A stretch of 64,000 nt of DNA from Pyropia haitanensis (taxonomy: Eukaryota; Rhodophyta; Bangiophyceae; Bangiales; Bangiaceae), in NCBI GenBank assembly GCA_008729055.1, contig SDUX01000002.1:5297874-5361873 (forward strand), read 5' to 3'. The translations under genes and the position numbers were made by a program. Positions within the stretch are counted from its first letter, which is position 1, and each line of letters begins with the position of its first letter. Shown piece after piece: positions 1 through 10,625 of the stretch. The notes below the pieces were generated by a model. That model had not been told where the DNA came from. It did no database searches and saw only the letters and a program-made list of their open reading frames with translations.

Positions 1-507
1 AGCCGAGGGTGTGAGGGCGTCCCAGGGACTACCCCATCCGACCCGCAAGGGAACGACATAAACTGGGCCATCATGGGTGGTCCCTATCATTCAAGGGTGT
101 ATGATAGCGCATCCTGAGGAGAAGCCTCGGGACGGTGAGACCACAAGGTGGAAGCGAGGGTCATGCAGTGCCAGATCAGATAGCCCAACAGTACGTGGTT
201 ACCGCGCTTCATTGTCAATACCTTGGGCGCGCACCCGGCTTTAGGAGCACTCACGGCAATCTCTGCACTTCGCGCGGTGGTCCGCTTGTACTTGTCTCTC
301 ATAGTGGACAGCCTTTCATTACTTGTTCGTCGAGAGTAACAGAAGCGTAGGGTCCTCTTGCTCCTGTCAATAGCACAGTCAATTCGAGAAAAGAAAGGTA
401 ACACGCACCGGGAGTGGGTTCGGTAGGAATAGCACGTGCCGAGTAGCTGTCGATGGCTTTGATAGAGAACGGCTTGTGGTGTGTCATTCCAAACGACGGG
501 CCACTCT
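1..507. other. Unassigned lower-GC stretch at left edge
   Basis: This stretch has a visibly lower G+C and ordinary base composition compared with the flanking GC-rich genes. Open frames on both strands are short and show no motif I recognise. It could be intron or untranslated sequence of the gene whose possible last exon follows, or degraded repeat sequence. Confidence 0.4.
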
Positions 508-627
508 GTAGAAGCGCAGCTGACGCAGTTGGAGCTCGCGGCCCGCAACGTCGCCGGCGAGGGCGCGCCGCTGACGCCCGGCATGCTAAAACGCTACCAA
601 TACCAACATCTCCGACGCGTAGTGTAG
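508..627 (+). CDS. Possible 3'-terminal exon of a plus-strand gene
   Basis: One frame reads as a coherent, non-repetitive peptide rich in Leu, Ala, Arg and Gln, containing QLTQLELAARNVAGEG and ending MLKRYQYQHLRRVV before a TAG stop at 625-627. The same frame is closed by a stop at 463-465, so a coding segment here would need a splice acceptor; CTGTAG at 505-510 or GCGCAG at 514-519 are possible. The peptide looks helical and basic at its end. No family is recognised. If real, the gene lies mostly left of the window and is convergent with the ABC-F gene. It may equally be a chance open frame. Confidence 0.25.
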   Translation, partial: VEAQLTQLELAARNVAGEGAPLTPGMLKRYQYQHLRRVV

Positions 628-992
628 GCCCGTCCTCACGTCCGACGCGGTGGCGGACACTGGATGGACGCCTCACTGTCTCAGCCTGCTCCGCTTCAGT
701 CCAACATGCGCGTGACTGTTTTCACTGTCACCACATTACGCTCCAACAAACTTTCCTTGTTGCTCCTACGTCTGCGCTTGCCACTACCCCCCAAAACAGT
801 ACACGTTGTGGAGAGACACGTGACCCTTGACCAAGCGGGGTCATACAGCAGCCACTGTGTACACACACTGACAACTGGTCCCCGCCGCAAGCCTCTCCCT
901 GTCCACCCTCACGTCCGAGCGTCCACTTCCCGCCACGCACCGGCAACGTGCACCGCCATGCCGGATAGTCGTGCGCCAAGCAACCAAAAGTT
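628..992. other. Intergenic gap downstream of the ABC-F gene
   Basis: No open frame with recognisable content was found. It would contain the 3' untranslated region of the ABC-F gene on the minus strand and, if the preceding exon is real, that of a convergent neighbour. Confidence 0.4.
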
Positions 993-3747
993 CTAGGCGC
1001 CTGCCGCCGCGCGCTCCTCCAGCTCCACCCACCGCTCTGTCTTGGCGTCCATCTCCTTTGTCGTCGCGTCAAGCTCCGTGCTCCACGCTTCCAGGTCGGA
1101 GAAGCTGGCGGATCCCCCCTGCGTGGCCAGCATGTCCGACAGCTCCGCGTGGCGAGCCGAGAGTGCCTCGATTTCCCCCTCCAGCGCCTCATACTCCTTG
1201 CGTTCCTTGTAGCTGAACCGCTTTGGCTTGACCGCCACCCCCGACAGGGTCGGCGAGTCGGACGGTGCCACGCGTGCACGTGGGGCGGTGGGTGAGGCAC
1301 TCGAGGTGGACGCCACCGCCCGGTCCGCGGCGGCCAGCGCAGCAGACTCAGAAACCGCTTTCTTGGCCGCGTTCTCCTCCGCAGCTTTGGCGTCAATGTA
1401 TTCGGTGAAGGTACCCTCGAAGCGGCGCACCCGGCCGCCGCCTTCAAACACCAGCAGGTGGTCCACCACCTTGTCCATAAAGTACCGGTCGTGGGAGACC
1501 ACCACCAGGCAGCCAGCGTACTCGGCGAGAAAGTCCTCGAGCAGCCCCAGGGTGTCGAGGTCCAGGTCGTTGGACACCTCGTCAAGGACGAGCATGTTGG
1601 GGTTTCGCAACAACAGCGACAGCAGCTGCAACCGCCGCTTTTCTCCACCCGAAAGGCGCGAGATGTACGTGTACTGTTGGGTGCGCTCAAAGCCAAACTG
1701 CTCCAGCAACTGCAGCGCGCGCACCTTGGCGTCGCCACCGGTGTTGGCGCCCGAAGAGGCCGAGACGCTCTCCAGCTCCAGGCCCGTAGACGAAGAGGTG
1801 GAGTAAAAGTTGACCCTTGGCCCGCCAGTGGAGGACAGCGCTGCAAGGTCGGTCACATAGTCCGACACCCGCACGTCGGCAGGCAACGACAGACCGTCCT
1901 GGTCAAAGTGGCCAAACACCACCGTCTCACCCACCGAGATACTACCCGAGTCGAGCGGCAGCTCCCCGTAGAGAGCCTTGAGGAAGGAGGACTGCACGCA
2001 CCCGAGGGGAGATGATACACAGTCGATGAGCGCGGCGAGCCATCAACACCAACAATGGAGCGTTACATGCCACTGTGACACAGGGAACGTTAATGACAAG
2101 ACAGGACGAGAACAGGGCAGAGCATACTGCGAGCACGACTGACGGGAGAAACGTCGCAGCCACGCGAGGCAGCAAGCGAGCGGCGGCGTCCAGGGAATGC
2201 ATGCAGCACTCGCTGAGACGGTCCACGACCCGCCTCCCGAGCCTTGGAGCACCGGGCCTGCACCAGGTTGCTCGTAGCACAGACAGTGTCTCAAAGCCGG
2301 CAAAGCCAGCCCCGGGAGAACAAACAGAACGTGAACGTACCTTGCCAACGCCATTGTCACCCACCACGCCGACCTTCTCGCCCTTTTGAAACTCGTAAGA
2401 CACGCCGTCGAGGACGACCACGTCTCCCCGCGTCAACGTCGCCGCATCGAGTGTCAGGACCTTGTCGCCCATCCGAGAAACGGTCGTCTTCAGCCCGTCG
2501 ACAGTGTTGGACACCCGGCTGGCCACCCTGACCGACTCTTGGAGCTCAAAGAAGCTGTCCACCCGAGCGCGGCTCTTGGTTCCCCGTGCCTTGGGCTGCT
2601 TCCGCATCCACGCCAGCTCTTTCTTGAGCCGCTGGCGGTCCACTTCGGCGCTCTTTGCAGCCGAAGAGAGGCGGGCGGCCTTGGACTCGAGGAACGCCTC
2701 GTAGCCCGGACCATGAAAGTGGACCTTGCCCCGGTCCAGCTCCACAATTTCGTCGCACACGCCGTCGAGAAAGGCGCGGTCGTGAGTGACGCACGCGACG
2801 GTGAGCCCCGGCTCGCGGAGGGTCTCCTCCAGCCACGCAATCGCCTCGACCGACAGGTGGTTAGTGGGCTCATCGCACAGCACCACGTCCGCACGGGCGG
2901 TGAGAGCGGCGGCAAGGGCCACCCGTTTCCGCTGCCCCCCAGACAAGTCCCCCACGCGCCGCTTGTACGACTCGTCCGTATCACCCAAGCCGAGCCGGCT
3001 GATGGCGGTCTTAACAAACGCGTCCGTATCCCACGCGTGGAGCGTCTCCATACGCTCGGCCGCGCGCTCCACACGCTTCGCCACCGTCGGGTCGTCAGGG
3101 GCGGCTTCAAACGCGGCGAGCGCGCGGTTGTACTCAACGACCGCCAGCACATCGGGCGCGTTAGACGACACCCGCTCTGCCGTGTCAAGCACGGCGTCCA
3201 GGACGAGCGTGTCGGGTGGCAGGTGCGGCTCCTGCTCGACGAGTGCCAAGGTGGCGCCCTTCCGCAGGGTGACGGTTCCCTCGTCGGGCGGAATCTCCCC
3301 GGCGAGAACCTTGAGGAGGGAGGACTTTCCCGTGCCGTTGGGGCCCACCAGGCCCACCTTGCGGCCACGTTGCAAGGTGATGGACACCTCCCGAAACTGC
3401 TGGCGGTCCCCGTCGTGGGACAGCGACACGCTCTCCGCCCACAGCAGCCGCTCACCCGCAAGGCTACCACCTGAAGAGCTCGGGGCCGTCACCGCGGCAG
3501 CGGCAGTGGCCGCGCCGCCGCCAGGACCGCCGGGTCCACCACCGGCGCCACCGGCGCCACGTCCGCCACCACCGCGACCCTTCTTCCCCGCCATGCAGAT
3601 GGGAGAAACCATCGGCTTTGCGGCAGCACCGCGGCGGGGCGACCGGAGAGGCAACCGCGGTGGGGCACCGCCAGTGGCCGCCACCCTGCTCGACCGGCCG
3701 CCCACCCCGCGCGAGGACGCCACAGCGGGCGGCACGAAAGCGGCCAT
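993..3747 (-). CDS. Plastid-targeted ABC-F ATPase, Uup type
   Basis: Two exons (3747-2341 and 1991-993) encode about 801 residues; the 349-bp intron (2340-1992) has GTACGT and TGCAG borders. Splicing rebuilds the second Walker A motif exactly as GDNGVGKSSFLKAL. The first ATPase unit shows GPNGTGKSSLL, the signature LSGGQRKRVALA and DEPTNHLS. The second shows LSGGEKRRLQLL and the divergent DEVSNDLDLD seen in Uup-like members. The linker has MRKQPKARGTKSRARVD, and the C-terminus has the Uup-type KRFSYKERKEYEAL helical extension. There is no membrane segment, as expected for ABC-F proteins, which act on ribosomes rather than in transport. The chosen ATG is followed by MAAFVPPAVASSRGVGGRS, a basic, hydroxylated leader with an early Phe, as in red-algal plastid transit peptides. 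An upstream in-frame ATG at 3885 gives a less likely start. Ribosomal function in the plastid is inferred. Confidence 0.9.
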
Positions 3748-4147
3748 GGCGGACACGCACGCTAGCAGTCTGCGCGGGGCACCACAGGTAAGAGGAACAG
3801 GGTGCAAAGGGAAAGAGCAGGGGTGCAGGGGAATAGCGAACGGGGATGTGGTGGAAGAAGGCAGGGCGACCGCGGTGGCGCCCACGTTGTCGCAACAATC
3901 GAGAAGCGTTCGAAGTGGACAACGGGCACTTGCTCTGTCCGCGATTGCCAGGCTGATCTCCTGTGAAGTGCAATTTGGTGAGAGTCAAGTACACAAATAT
4001 AGAACAGATTCTTGCATCAAGTTGTGTTTTGCCTGGCTAGAGTCTGCCAGCAGGCGTGTTTTGTAAATTTCGTTCAAAACGCGCTTAGAGCGCTACGATA
4101 CTCGCGATGCTCCGCCCAGTCCCCTTGTTCACGCCCTGCGCACCCCA
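3748..4147. promoter_or_regulatory. Upstream region of ABC-F gene / 3' region of Hint gene
   Basis: This 400-bp spacer between two tandem minus-strand genes is less GC-rich than the coding sequence on either side. It must hold the ABC-F promoter and the 3' end of the Hint-protein transcript. I see no specific regulatory motif. Confidence 0.35.
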
Positions 4148-6610
4148 TCAGTAGTTACCCAGCAGCCGGTCGGCGACGTCCGTCGCGGCCGTCAACGCCA
4201 CGGCTCCCCAGCGGAGCGGCCGCACCCCCCCCACCGCCCACAGCCCCTTGAGCGGCCCGAGGAGCCGCCCGCCCACCGCCGGCGGCAGCGCGGTGGTCAT
4301 GTCACTCCACGCGACGCCGTCGACGACGATCGAGCCCGCCAGCGTGTGCGGATTGTACAAGCCCGCCGCGGCGTCGACGGCGTCGACGGCGGCGACGACG
4401 CTGCGGCCGCCGCCGGCGACCGCCACGCTGTCGCGGCCCGCCACGACCGCGGCGGCGGGCGTGAGGACGGGCGCCGCCCCCCCGCTGCCGCCCGTGGGCA
4501 CGACGCCCAGCAGGTGACCCGGCGACGCGGCCGACACGGCGCCCGACGCGGTCGTCAGCCGCACCATTCCCGTCACCGCCCCCGCGTCCGCGTGGGAGAA
4601 GAAGTAGACGGGCGAGTAGACGGCCGGTGTGCTGTTGGTTGCGTGAACGGCGAGGACGGGCGTGCCCAGAGTCAGGCCGTCCATCCGCACCACCGAGCCG
4701 TCGCGCAGCGATACGGTGGCCGCGGCGGGGAAGCAGGAGAACTTCTTGCCCGTCCCGGTGCCGGGCGGCTTGGGCGTCGGCGCCACCCCGTTGCCGTTGT
4801 TGCCACCGTCCGAGCCGTCGCCGCCGCCGCCGCCCCCGCCGTCGCCGCCGCCGCTGCCGTTGCCGTTACCGCCGCCGTCCCCGCCTCCGCCCTCGCCCGC
4901 GCCCTTTGGCGGCGCCTCATCGCCGCCCACTCCTGCCGTCACCTCGGACGCGGTGACCGTGCCGTTGCGTGCTACGTCCACCGCCACGCACGACGCGTTC
5001 ACCGCTGCCGGCTCGGTGACGGTCAACGCCATGATTGTCAGGCGGGTCATGGTGGCGGAGGTGGTGTCGACTTCCCGCTTGGGCAAGCTCCGCTCCACCA
5101 GCGCGTACACCACCGTCGGCACCACGTTGCCGTCGACGACCCGCGTGGGCGCGGCGGCGACGGTGACGCCCTCGACGCGGGAGGCGGCGGCGTAGCCCAC
5201 GGCGGCGACGACGCCGCCGCCGGGCGTCGACCGGCCGCCGTCGACGCCCATGCCGCCCACCTCGGCTACGTAGCCGACCGGCTGGGGTGGCCCGCTCGCC
5301 GCCTGGCACCCATCCTTGAGGCGCTCCACGCTGGTACCGCCCACGTAGAGCCGGTCGCCAGGGCCCGCCGTCAACGACTGGACGACGAGGGCCTTGTTGC
5401 CGACGCCGCACGCGTCGGTCAGGCCCGGCCCGGCGGCGCCACCCGCGCACGCCGAGTCGGCCACCACGGACCGAGCGTAGCTGGTGGCGGCCACCTTGGC
5501 CCCGTCCTCGGCGGCAACGACGAGGGCGGCATGGCGGCGGGTGAGGGGCAGCTCGGACGCGCTGTCCGACGGCTGGTATGCCGCCTGCACCGGCACCACG
5601 TACGCCTTGACCGCCCGCGTCGCATCGTCGGTCCGCCGAAGAGTCGCGCGGAGGCGTGGGAAGAGGCGAACGTAGGGCCCGCCTGACGCGGGCAGCAGGG
5701 ACTCAACCAGGTGGGTGACCCGCCACGTCTCCGTCACCGACGTGCCAGCCTTCCCCGTCGGCGGCGGGTAGGCGACGACCGTCACCGACAGCGGCCCGGC
5801 GTCGTCGTCGGCCGCGCCGTCTGGCGCTTTCCCAATCAGCAGCGCCGACACGAGCGACGAGCCGTCGGGGTTGGCGGCCACCAATGGGGACACCACGGTC
5901 GGCGGCAGCGCGTCGCCGACCTGGTCGCTCGTCCGCACCGCCCCCGTGGTGCTGCGCAGCACAACCCGCACGACCGTGTAGATGGGCTGGTCAGAGGCCG
6001 ACTTGAGCACCACCGCGAGGTGCACGTGCGACCCATCCGGGTCGACGGCCATGGAAATGTCCGTTGCGGGGACGCGCGTCTCCCACAGCAGCCGCCCGGA
6101 CGGGATGGCCACCCGCCACACCCACGACCGCCGCTGCAGCGCGTCGCGCGCCAACACAAACACCGTCGTGCCGGTCGTGTCGGCCGCGGCCGACACGATG
6201 ACCGGAAAGAAGCTCTCGGTCGCGGCCGTCATGTTGGCCGCCCCCGCGGGCGGGGATGGCAGCGTCGCGCGGCTGAGCGACACGGCCTCACCGACGGCGG
6301 CGCCGTCGGTGGCGTTGACGATGCGGAGAAGAAGGCGCTCGTCGAGCGGCGCGCCGTTGGCGCCGCTCCCCTTGGAGCCCGTCACCACCACCAGCGACGT
6401 GGGCGGCCGCGACGAGCCAATGGCCGCCAGCGGCACGATGGCCGCGGAGAGGCCCGACCATCGGATGGCGGGCGCCGCCGCGCGAACCGGGTCGAGGAGG
6501 GTGGACCAGACCACGTCGGCGCCCGCGGGGGTGGCGGCCGTGGCCAACAAGAGCACGGCCAATGCCAAGGCGCCCGCCAGCCGGGGCCAGCGCCCCTCTG
6601 GGAAACCCAT
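4148..6610 (-). CDS. Secreted protein with C-terminal hedgehog-type Hint domain
   Basis: A single exon encodes 820 residues. The start at 6610 begins with a clear signal peptide (basic WPRLAG, then ALALAVLLLATAATPAGA); an upstream in-frame ATG at 6817 would bury it. Residues about 30-540 form an ectodomain with many short beta-type segments, including one resembling a beta-propeller blade (SGRLLWETRVPATDISM). A Gly/Asp/Asn-rich linker follows. From Cys626 the sequence reads FSCFPAAATVSLRDGS, the usual start of a hedgehog-type autoprocessing domain with its nucleophilic Cys, and later shows ASPGHLLGV, matching the conserved T/S-x-x-H element. The Hint unit is about 195 residues and ends the protein, with no intein homing endonuclease. 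By family knowledge, Hint domains self-cleave at the Cys and may transfer a nucleophile to the N-terminal part. The product is probably extracellular or wall-associated; its signalling role is unknown. Confidence 0.85.
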   Translation of the reverse strand: MGFPEGRWPRLAGALALAVLLLATAATPAGADVVWSTLLDPVRAAAPAIRWSGLSAAIVPLAAIGSSRPPTSLVVVTGSKGSGANGAPLDERLLLRIVNATDGAAVGEAVSLSRATLPSPPAGAANMTAATESFFPVIVSAAADTTGTTVFVLARDALQRRSWVWRVAIPSGRLLWETRVPATDISMAVDPDGSHVHLAVVLKSASDQPIYTVVRVVLRSTTGAVRTSDQVGDALPPTVVSPLVAANPDGSSLVSALLIGKAPDGAADDDAGPLSVTVVAYPPPTGKAGTSVTETWRVTHLVESLLPASGGPYVRLFPRLRATLRRTDDATRAVKAYVVPVQAAYQPSDSASELPLTRRHAALVVAAEDGAKVAATSYARSVVADSACAGGAAGPGLTDACGVGNKALVVQSLTAGPGDRLYVGGTSVERLKDGCQAASGPPQPVGYVAEVGGMGVDGGRSTPGGGVVAAVGYAAASRVEGVTVAAAPTRVVDGNVVPTVVYALVERSLPKREVDTTSATMTRLTIMALTVTEPAAVNASCVAVDVARNGTVTASEVTAGVGGDEAPPKGAGEGGGGDGGGNGNGSGGGDGGGGGGGDGSDGGNNGNGVAPTPKPPGTGTGKKFSCFPAAATVSLRDGSVVRMDGLTLGTPVLAVHATNSTPAVYSPVYFFSHADAGAVTGMVRLTTASGAVSAASPGHLLGVVPTGGSGGAAPVLTPAAAVVAGRDSVAVAGGGRSVVAAVDAVDAAAGLYNPHTLAGSIVVDGVAWSDMTTALPPAVGGRLLGPLKGLWAVGGVRPLRWGAVALTAATDVADRLLGNY

Positions 6611-8117
6611 GGCGGCCGGACGGAGGCGTCCAATGTTGGCAGGGGGGGGGGGCTGTGGACCGGCGGGGTGAAGCGGAGGCGGTGAGGAGGAGGGTAAGGG
6701 GCGGACGGGAAGAGCGACGCTGGTGAGCGGACCGTGCGCACCGTAAGGGTGATGGCTCGACTGGTACGTATACGCGCGCGGTGGGCGGGCACCACAGAAC
6801 CCGCGCCGCTCCCCCACCCTGTGCTACCGCTGCCCTCTCGCGCAGGCCGCGCACGCCGAGCAGCCTGCACAAGAGACCACGGGTGCGCACGAGAGGTTGC
6901 CGGCCGCGGCCGTTTCGGCTGACGCGGCGAGGTACCGCCGCCGGCCCTGCACCCCGTGCGTTCCCGCCACCCGTGCGCAGCAGGTTGGGAGGGGGGGCGC
7001 CCACACGGTTGCCCGCCGCGGCCGTTATGGACCCAGCCGTGACGCCGTCGCCACCGCCGCCGATTCATCACTTACGTACCCCGCGAGAGGGAGGGGGGCG
7101 GGGGTAGGGGCGGCCGCTGCACGGATGGGCTGGTGACCCCCGCCGCCTTCCAGCCCAGGTCGTGCTGACCCGCCGCCTCGTCGGTGGTTGCCGGTGGCGG
7201 CACAGCGGCGCGTGCCACCCATCGGCGTCGCGCGAGCTCCCCCCCCCCCCGTTATCGCCTCCAGCTGAGCCAACTGAGCCAACAGTCGCCCGTTTCGCGC
7301 TCTTTCTGTCGGTCGGGCGGTCCGCGCGGGGGAGGGGATGCCTGTGATGGGAGTAAGGGGGGGGGGGGAACGCCGGGCGCGCCAATTGCGGGGCAGACAG
7401 GAACCACCCGGTCGGGCGCCGGCGGCGTGTGCCCCCTTCATGAGCACGCACGGTGCGTACAGAGCGGTCTGCCTGGGTTGTGCGGGCGCGCTCGGGGCGG
7501 CGGCGGCGGTGCGCATAGCGGCACAAAATTGTGGCGGTGGGGGGCGGCGGCAGGGACGGCGCCGTGCTGCGGGTCGATTTGGGAGGGGGAAGAAGGGGGC
7601 GGCACAAGCGAGGTGGGGAGAGCGAGGGAGGGGGCTGGAGGAAGGTGAAAACGCGGTGTGTCCGCCGCCGTGGCAGACGCATGAGACGGGGCCGAGCGGC
7701 TCTCGCATGCTGACACCCGCGCGCGCGGCGGCTACGGAATCCAAAGAAACGAACCGCGCGCCCCAGCGTGGTGAGCGGGTGGGAGGCGGGCGAGACGCTG
7801 TCGTGGGCCGCCCAAGCCACTCTGCTGCTCGCCGCGAGGGGCAGCCCGGCGGCACGCGGCTCACGAGCCAGTGGCCGTTTTTCGAGGGCGTAACGGCAGA
7901 GCTGTGCTGTCCGCGGTGCGACCGAGAGGGGAAGCGCAGCGATGTAGTGACATGTTTGACAAATGCAGGCTTTTTACTGGACCCGTTCTGGAGAGTAGCT
8001 GGGACCATTGTGGTATTTCGATGAGTCTTGGGTAGAATCTCGCCAGGCCCGTTCCTGTCAGTGTAAAGTATCTCTCCTAATCGTTTGCTATCCAAGTCCC
8101 CGCGTCAGCCTGCCGCC
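6611..8117. other. Intergenic region between two minus-strand genes
   Basis: Open frames here are compositionally driven, full of Pro, Arg and Gly runs, and overlap on both strands without motifs. The segment holds several C and G runs and a less GC-rich part near 7880-8110. It should contain the promoter of the Hint gene and the 3' end of the next gene. No gene can be supported. Confidence 0.4.
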
Positions 8118-9124
8118 TCAGCAGTACCCACCGAGTAGGTAGACCTTCTCGCCCGCGTCTCCCTCGTCGCCCCACGCGCCGCCGTCCCGCCGCCGCCCCC
8201 TCCCCCGCAGCTCCTCACTCCACACGGGCAGCCGGATCCCCCACGTCCAGGCCACCCACCGGCCCGCGACGGCAACGGCCACGCCGACCGCCTCGGACGC
8301 GGCGGTTGCCCAGTCGCGCTCGCCGCCCGTGCCGCCCCCTCCCCCCCCCGCCGCCATCGCGGCCAGGTACGCGACCGCCCCCCCCGCCGCGCACACCGCG
8401 TACACCTCCCCCTCACTAAACAGCACCCGCGCCTTTCGTCCCGTGAGGACGTCCCGGCCCACCCCGCCGCCGACGGCGGTGAGCACCCCACAGAGGACGG
8501 CCATGAGGCCGCCGCCAACGCCGCCAGCGTCGGCGGCGATCGCGCCAGCAACGGCAAACGCGCCAACGCCGAGGGCGTCGGCCCAAAAGAGCGCCGCCTC
8601 GACCGCCGACGGCGCCGCACCCGCGCCCGCGCCGCCGTCGCCGCCGCCGCCACCACCCCCAGCGGGGTGGTCCGCCACCGTCGCCGCCGCGAGCGCGCCG
8701 GTGCGCTCCCCCCTGCCCCCCCCCCGCCCCCAGCCCCAGCTGGCGGCGGCGGCTCCCCCGAAAAATGTGGCCAGGCTCACGCCCAGCGCCAACGCCAGCG
8801 CCGACGGCGACGACGATACCCACGCGGGCCGCACCGCCAGCAGCAGCGCGTCGCGGAGGGTGCCCCCCCCCAGCGCGGTGATGGTACCCACCGTCGCCGC
8901 GCCGAGCGCGTCCATCCCCGCCATGGCCGCGGCGGTGGCGCCCGACGAGGCAAACGCCGCGGTGCCGAGGACGTCAAGGGCAGAGAGGAGGGCGGGGGGG
9001 GTGGGGAGGAGCGCGCCGAGGGAGGAGAGGGTGGGGGGAGGGGGGGAGGGGGGGGGACCGCTGCTGCTGCTGCGGCAGAAGCGGCCGCTGCTGCGGCAGA
9101 GGCGGCAGCCATCGCCGAATCCAT
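8118..9124 (-). CDS. Membrane protein with two glycine-transporter (UPF0126) domains
   Basis: The C-terminal 250 residues carry two copies of the UPF0126/Gly_transporter fold, related to bacterial YadS and TRIC-type channels. Copy one reads LDVLGTAAFASSGATAAAMA followed by TALGGGTLRDALL. Copy two reads WADALGVGAFAVAGAIAADA followed by TAVGGGVGRDVLTGRKA. Each has the hallmark GGG-x-x-RD loop between hydrophobic helices. The likely start is the ATG at 9124 (MDSAMAAAS, Ala-rich leader). That frame and the domain frame differ by one base and meet in the poly-C/T stretch at about 9000-9060, so one base seems missing there or a tiny intron exists. The domain frame itself stays open upstream to 9956 but that extension is low-complexity. 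Substrate is not deducible; the bacterial name is not proof of glycine transport. An organelle membrane location is possible given the leader. Confidence 0.75.
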
Positions 9125-10625
9125 GGGGGAGGGTGAGAGGGAGTGGAACAGGGAGGGAGAAAGGGGCGAGAGGGGGGGAGAGAGAGCGCGGCAAGGGGCA
9201 AGAAGGGATGAGCAGGCAAGGAGTCGTAGGGGTCAGACGGTACACGGCTGGGAAAGGGAAGACGTCGCCAGCGAGGAGCACGCTCTGGGCACACGGCGCC
9301 GGCAACGCTGGGTACCAGTCGACGGGGGTGGGGATGGCAAAAGTCGCGACGGGCAGGGCGGACCCCTCCCCGCACGGCGGCGGCACGCCGCCGCCGGCAT
9401 GCAACCCGACGGCGGCGCGCCGCCATTGACTGCGGCGCGCTGCCAGCTGGACGGACGCGGCTCGACGCGCAAAAGGAGGTCCAGGCGTGCCGCGAAGGGG
9501 CGCGTTTCCCGCCCAAGAATCCCACCCCGCGCCGCCCGTTGCCCATTGCGTGTGCGCGGCGAGGGGCATCCCCTTCCCCCCCCCCCCCCACCCCCACCCC
9601 ACGACCCCCCCACAGCCGATCCCCTGTTGCACACACGCCGAGGCCCGGCGTAACTGCACAGAGCACCGACAATACCCCACCGCGGCTGCCGTTTCCACAT
9701 GCCTTGCGTGTGCCCATCGGCTGATACCGGCGCTGGCGGCGGCGGCGGCGATCCGGCCAGATCCTCCCGCGCTCGCCGGTGGCCCCACGTCTCGAATCTG
9801 CGGGCGGCCGCCCGCGGGAGGGTTTTGGGGCCGCCGCGCCGCCGGCCGCGGGTGTCGTGGGCTTGCCCGCCGTCCGCCACGGAGGGTCTTCTTGGTCCCG
9901 CCGCCCGTCGCGGGGTTGTTGGTCCCGCCGCCCGCCGCCGCCGCCGTGGGAGCCAATGGGGCGCGGGCGGGCGCGGCTGAGGGGTCGGAGGAACGCGTGC
10001 ATCTCTAGTCAACGGGCGGGGGGGGGGGATTGGGGGGGGTGGCGGGGGGGGGGGGAGATCGTCGGCCAGTGTGGTGCTGAGATGGCAGACGCTGCGTGCT
10101 CACCGGAGGCTGGCGTGGGAGGGGGGGGTGGCGGCGGCGCCCCACGGACGAATCTGCTTGGGGGGGACGGGTGCGGGGGCAGGGAAGGCGGAGGGAGGGG
10201 AGAGAGGTGGCCTCTCCCCCGCGCGCCCGCACGCACGGCTCTCTGGCCGGCCACCGGCGGGAGGTCGCAGGCGCCCCCAGCTGCCGACTGCGGCCCCTGC
10301 TCCCAAACGGCGGGGTGAGAGCCCTGGGCAGGCAGGGGGTTCCACACCCACTGCCCCCGCGTCATCACGATCACCCTATGGTGTTCAATGGCCGCTGCTC
10401 CCCGCCGCCCCCTGAAAACAAGCAACCACGGCGGATGGGGTGGCGGGAAGACACACGGACTGCCGGTGCCATGCAGCATAAGTTGTGCGAGCATCTCGCA
10501 GTCAATCGCCGGCCACGTCGCTCCGTCCCCCACCCCACGCAGACTCTCCCGTACCCAGTACACCGCGCCACCCGGGCCGGGCGCAGTCCCCTCCCCACGG
10601 GCTCCCCACCCCACCCGGCGCCCCC
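9125..10625. other. Intergenic region with C and G runs
   Basis: The interval has poly-G/poly-C runs (for example 9579-9600, 10017-10053) and overlapping Pro/Arg-rich open frames with no motif. It contains the 5' flank of the glycine-transporter-domain gene and the 3' flank of the next minus-strand gene. I see no supported gene. Confidence 0.4.
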
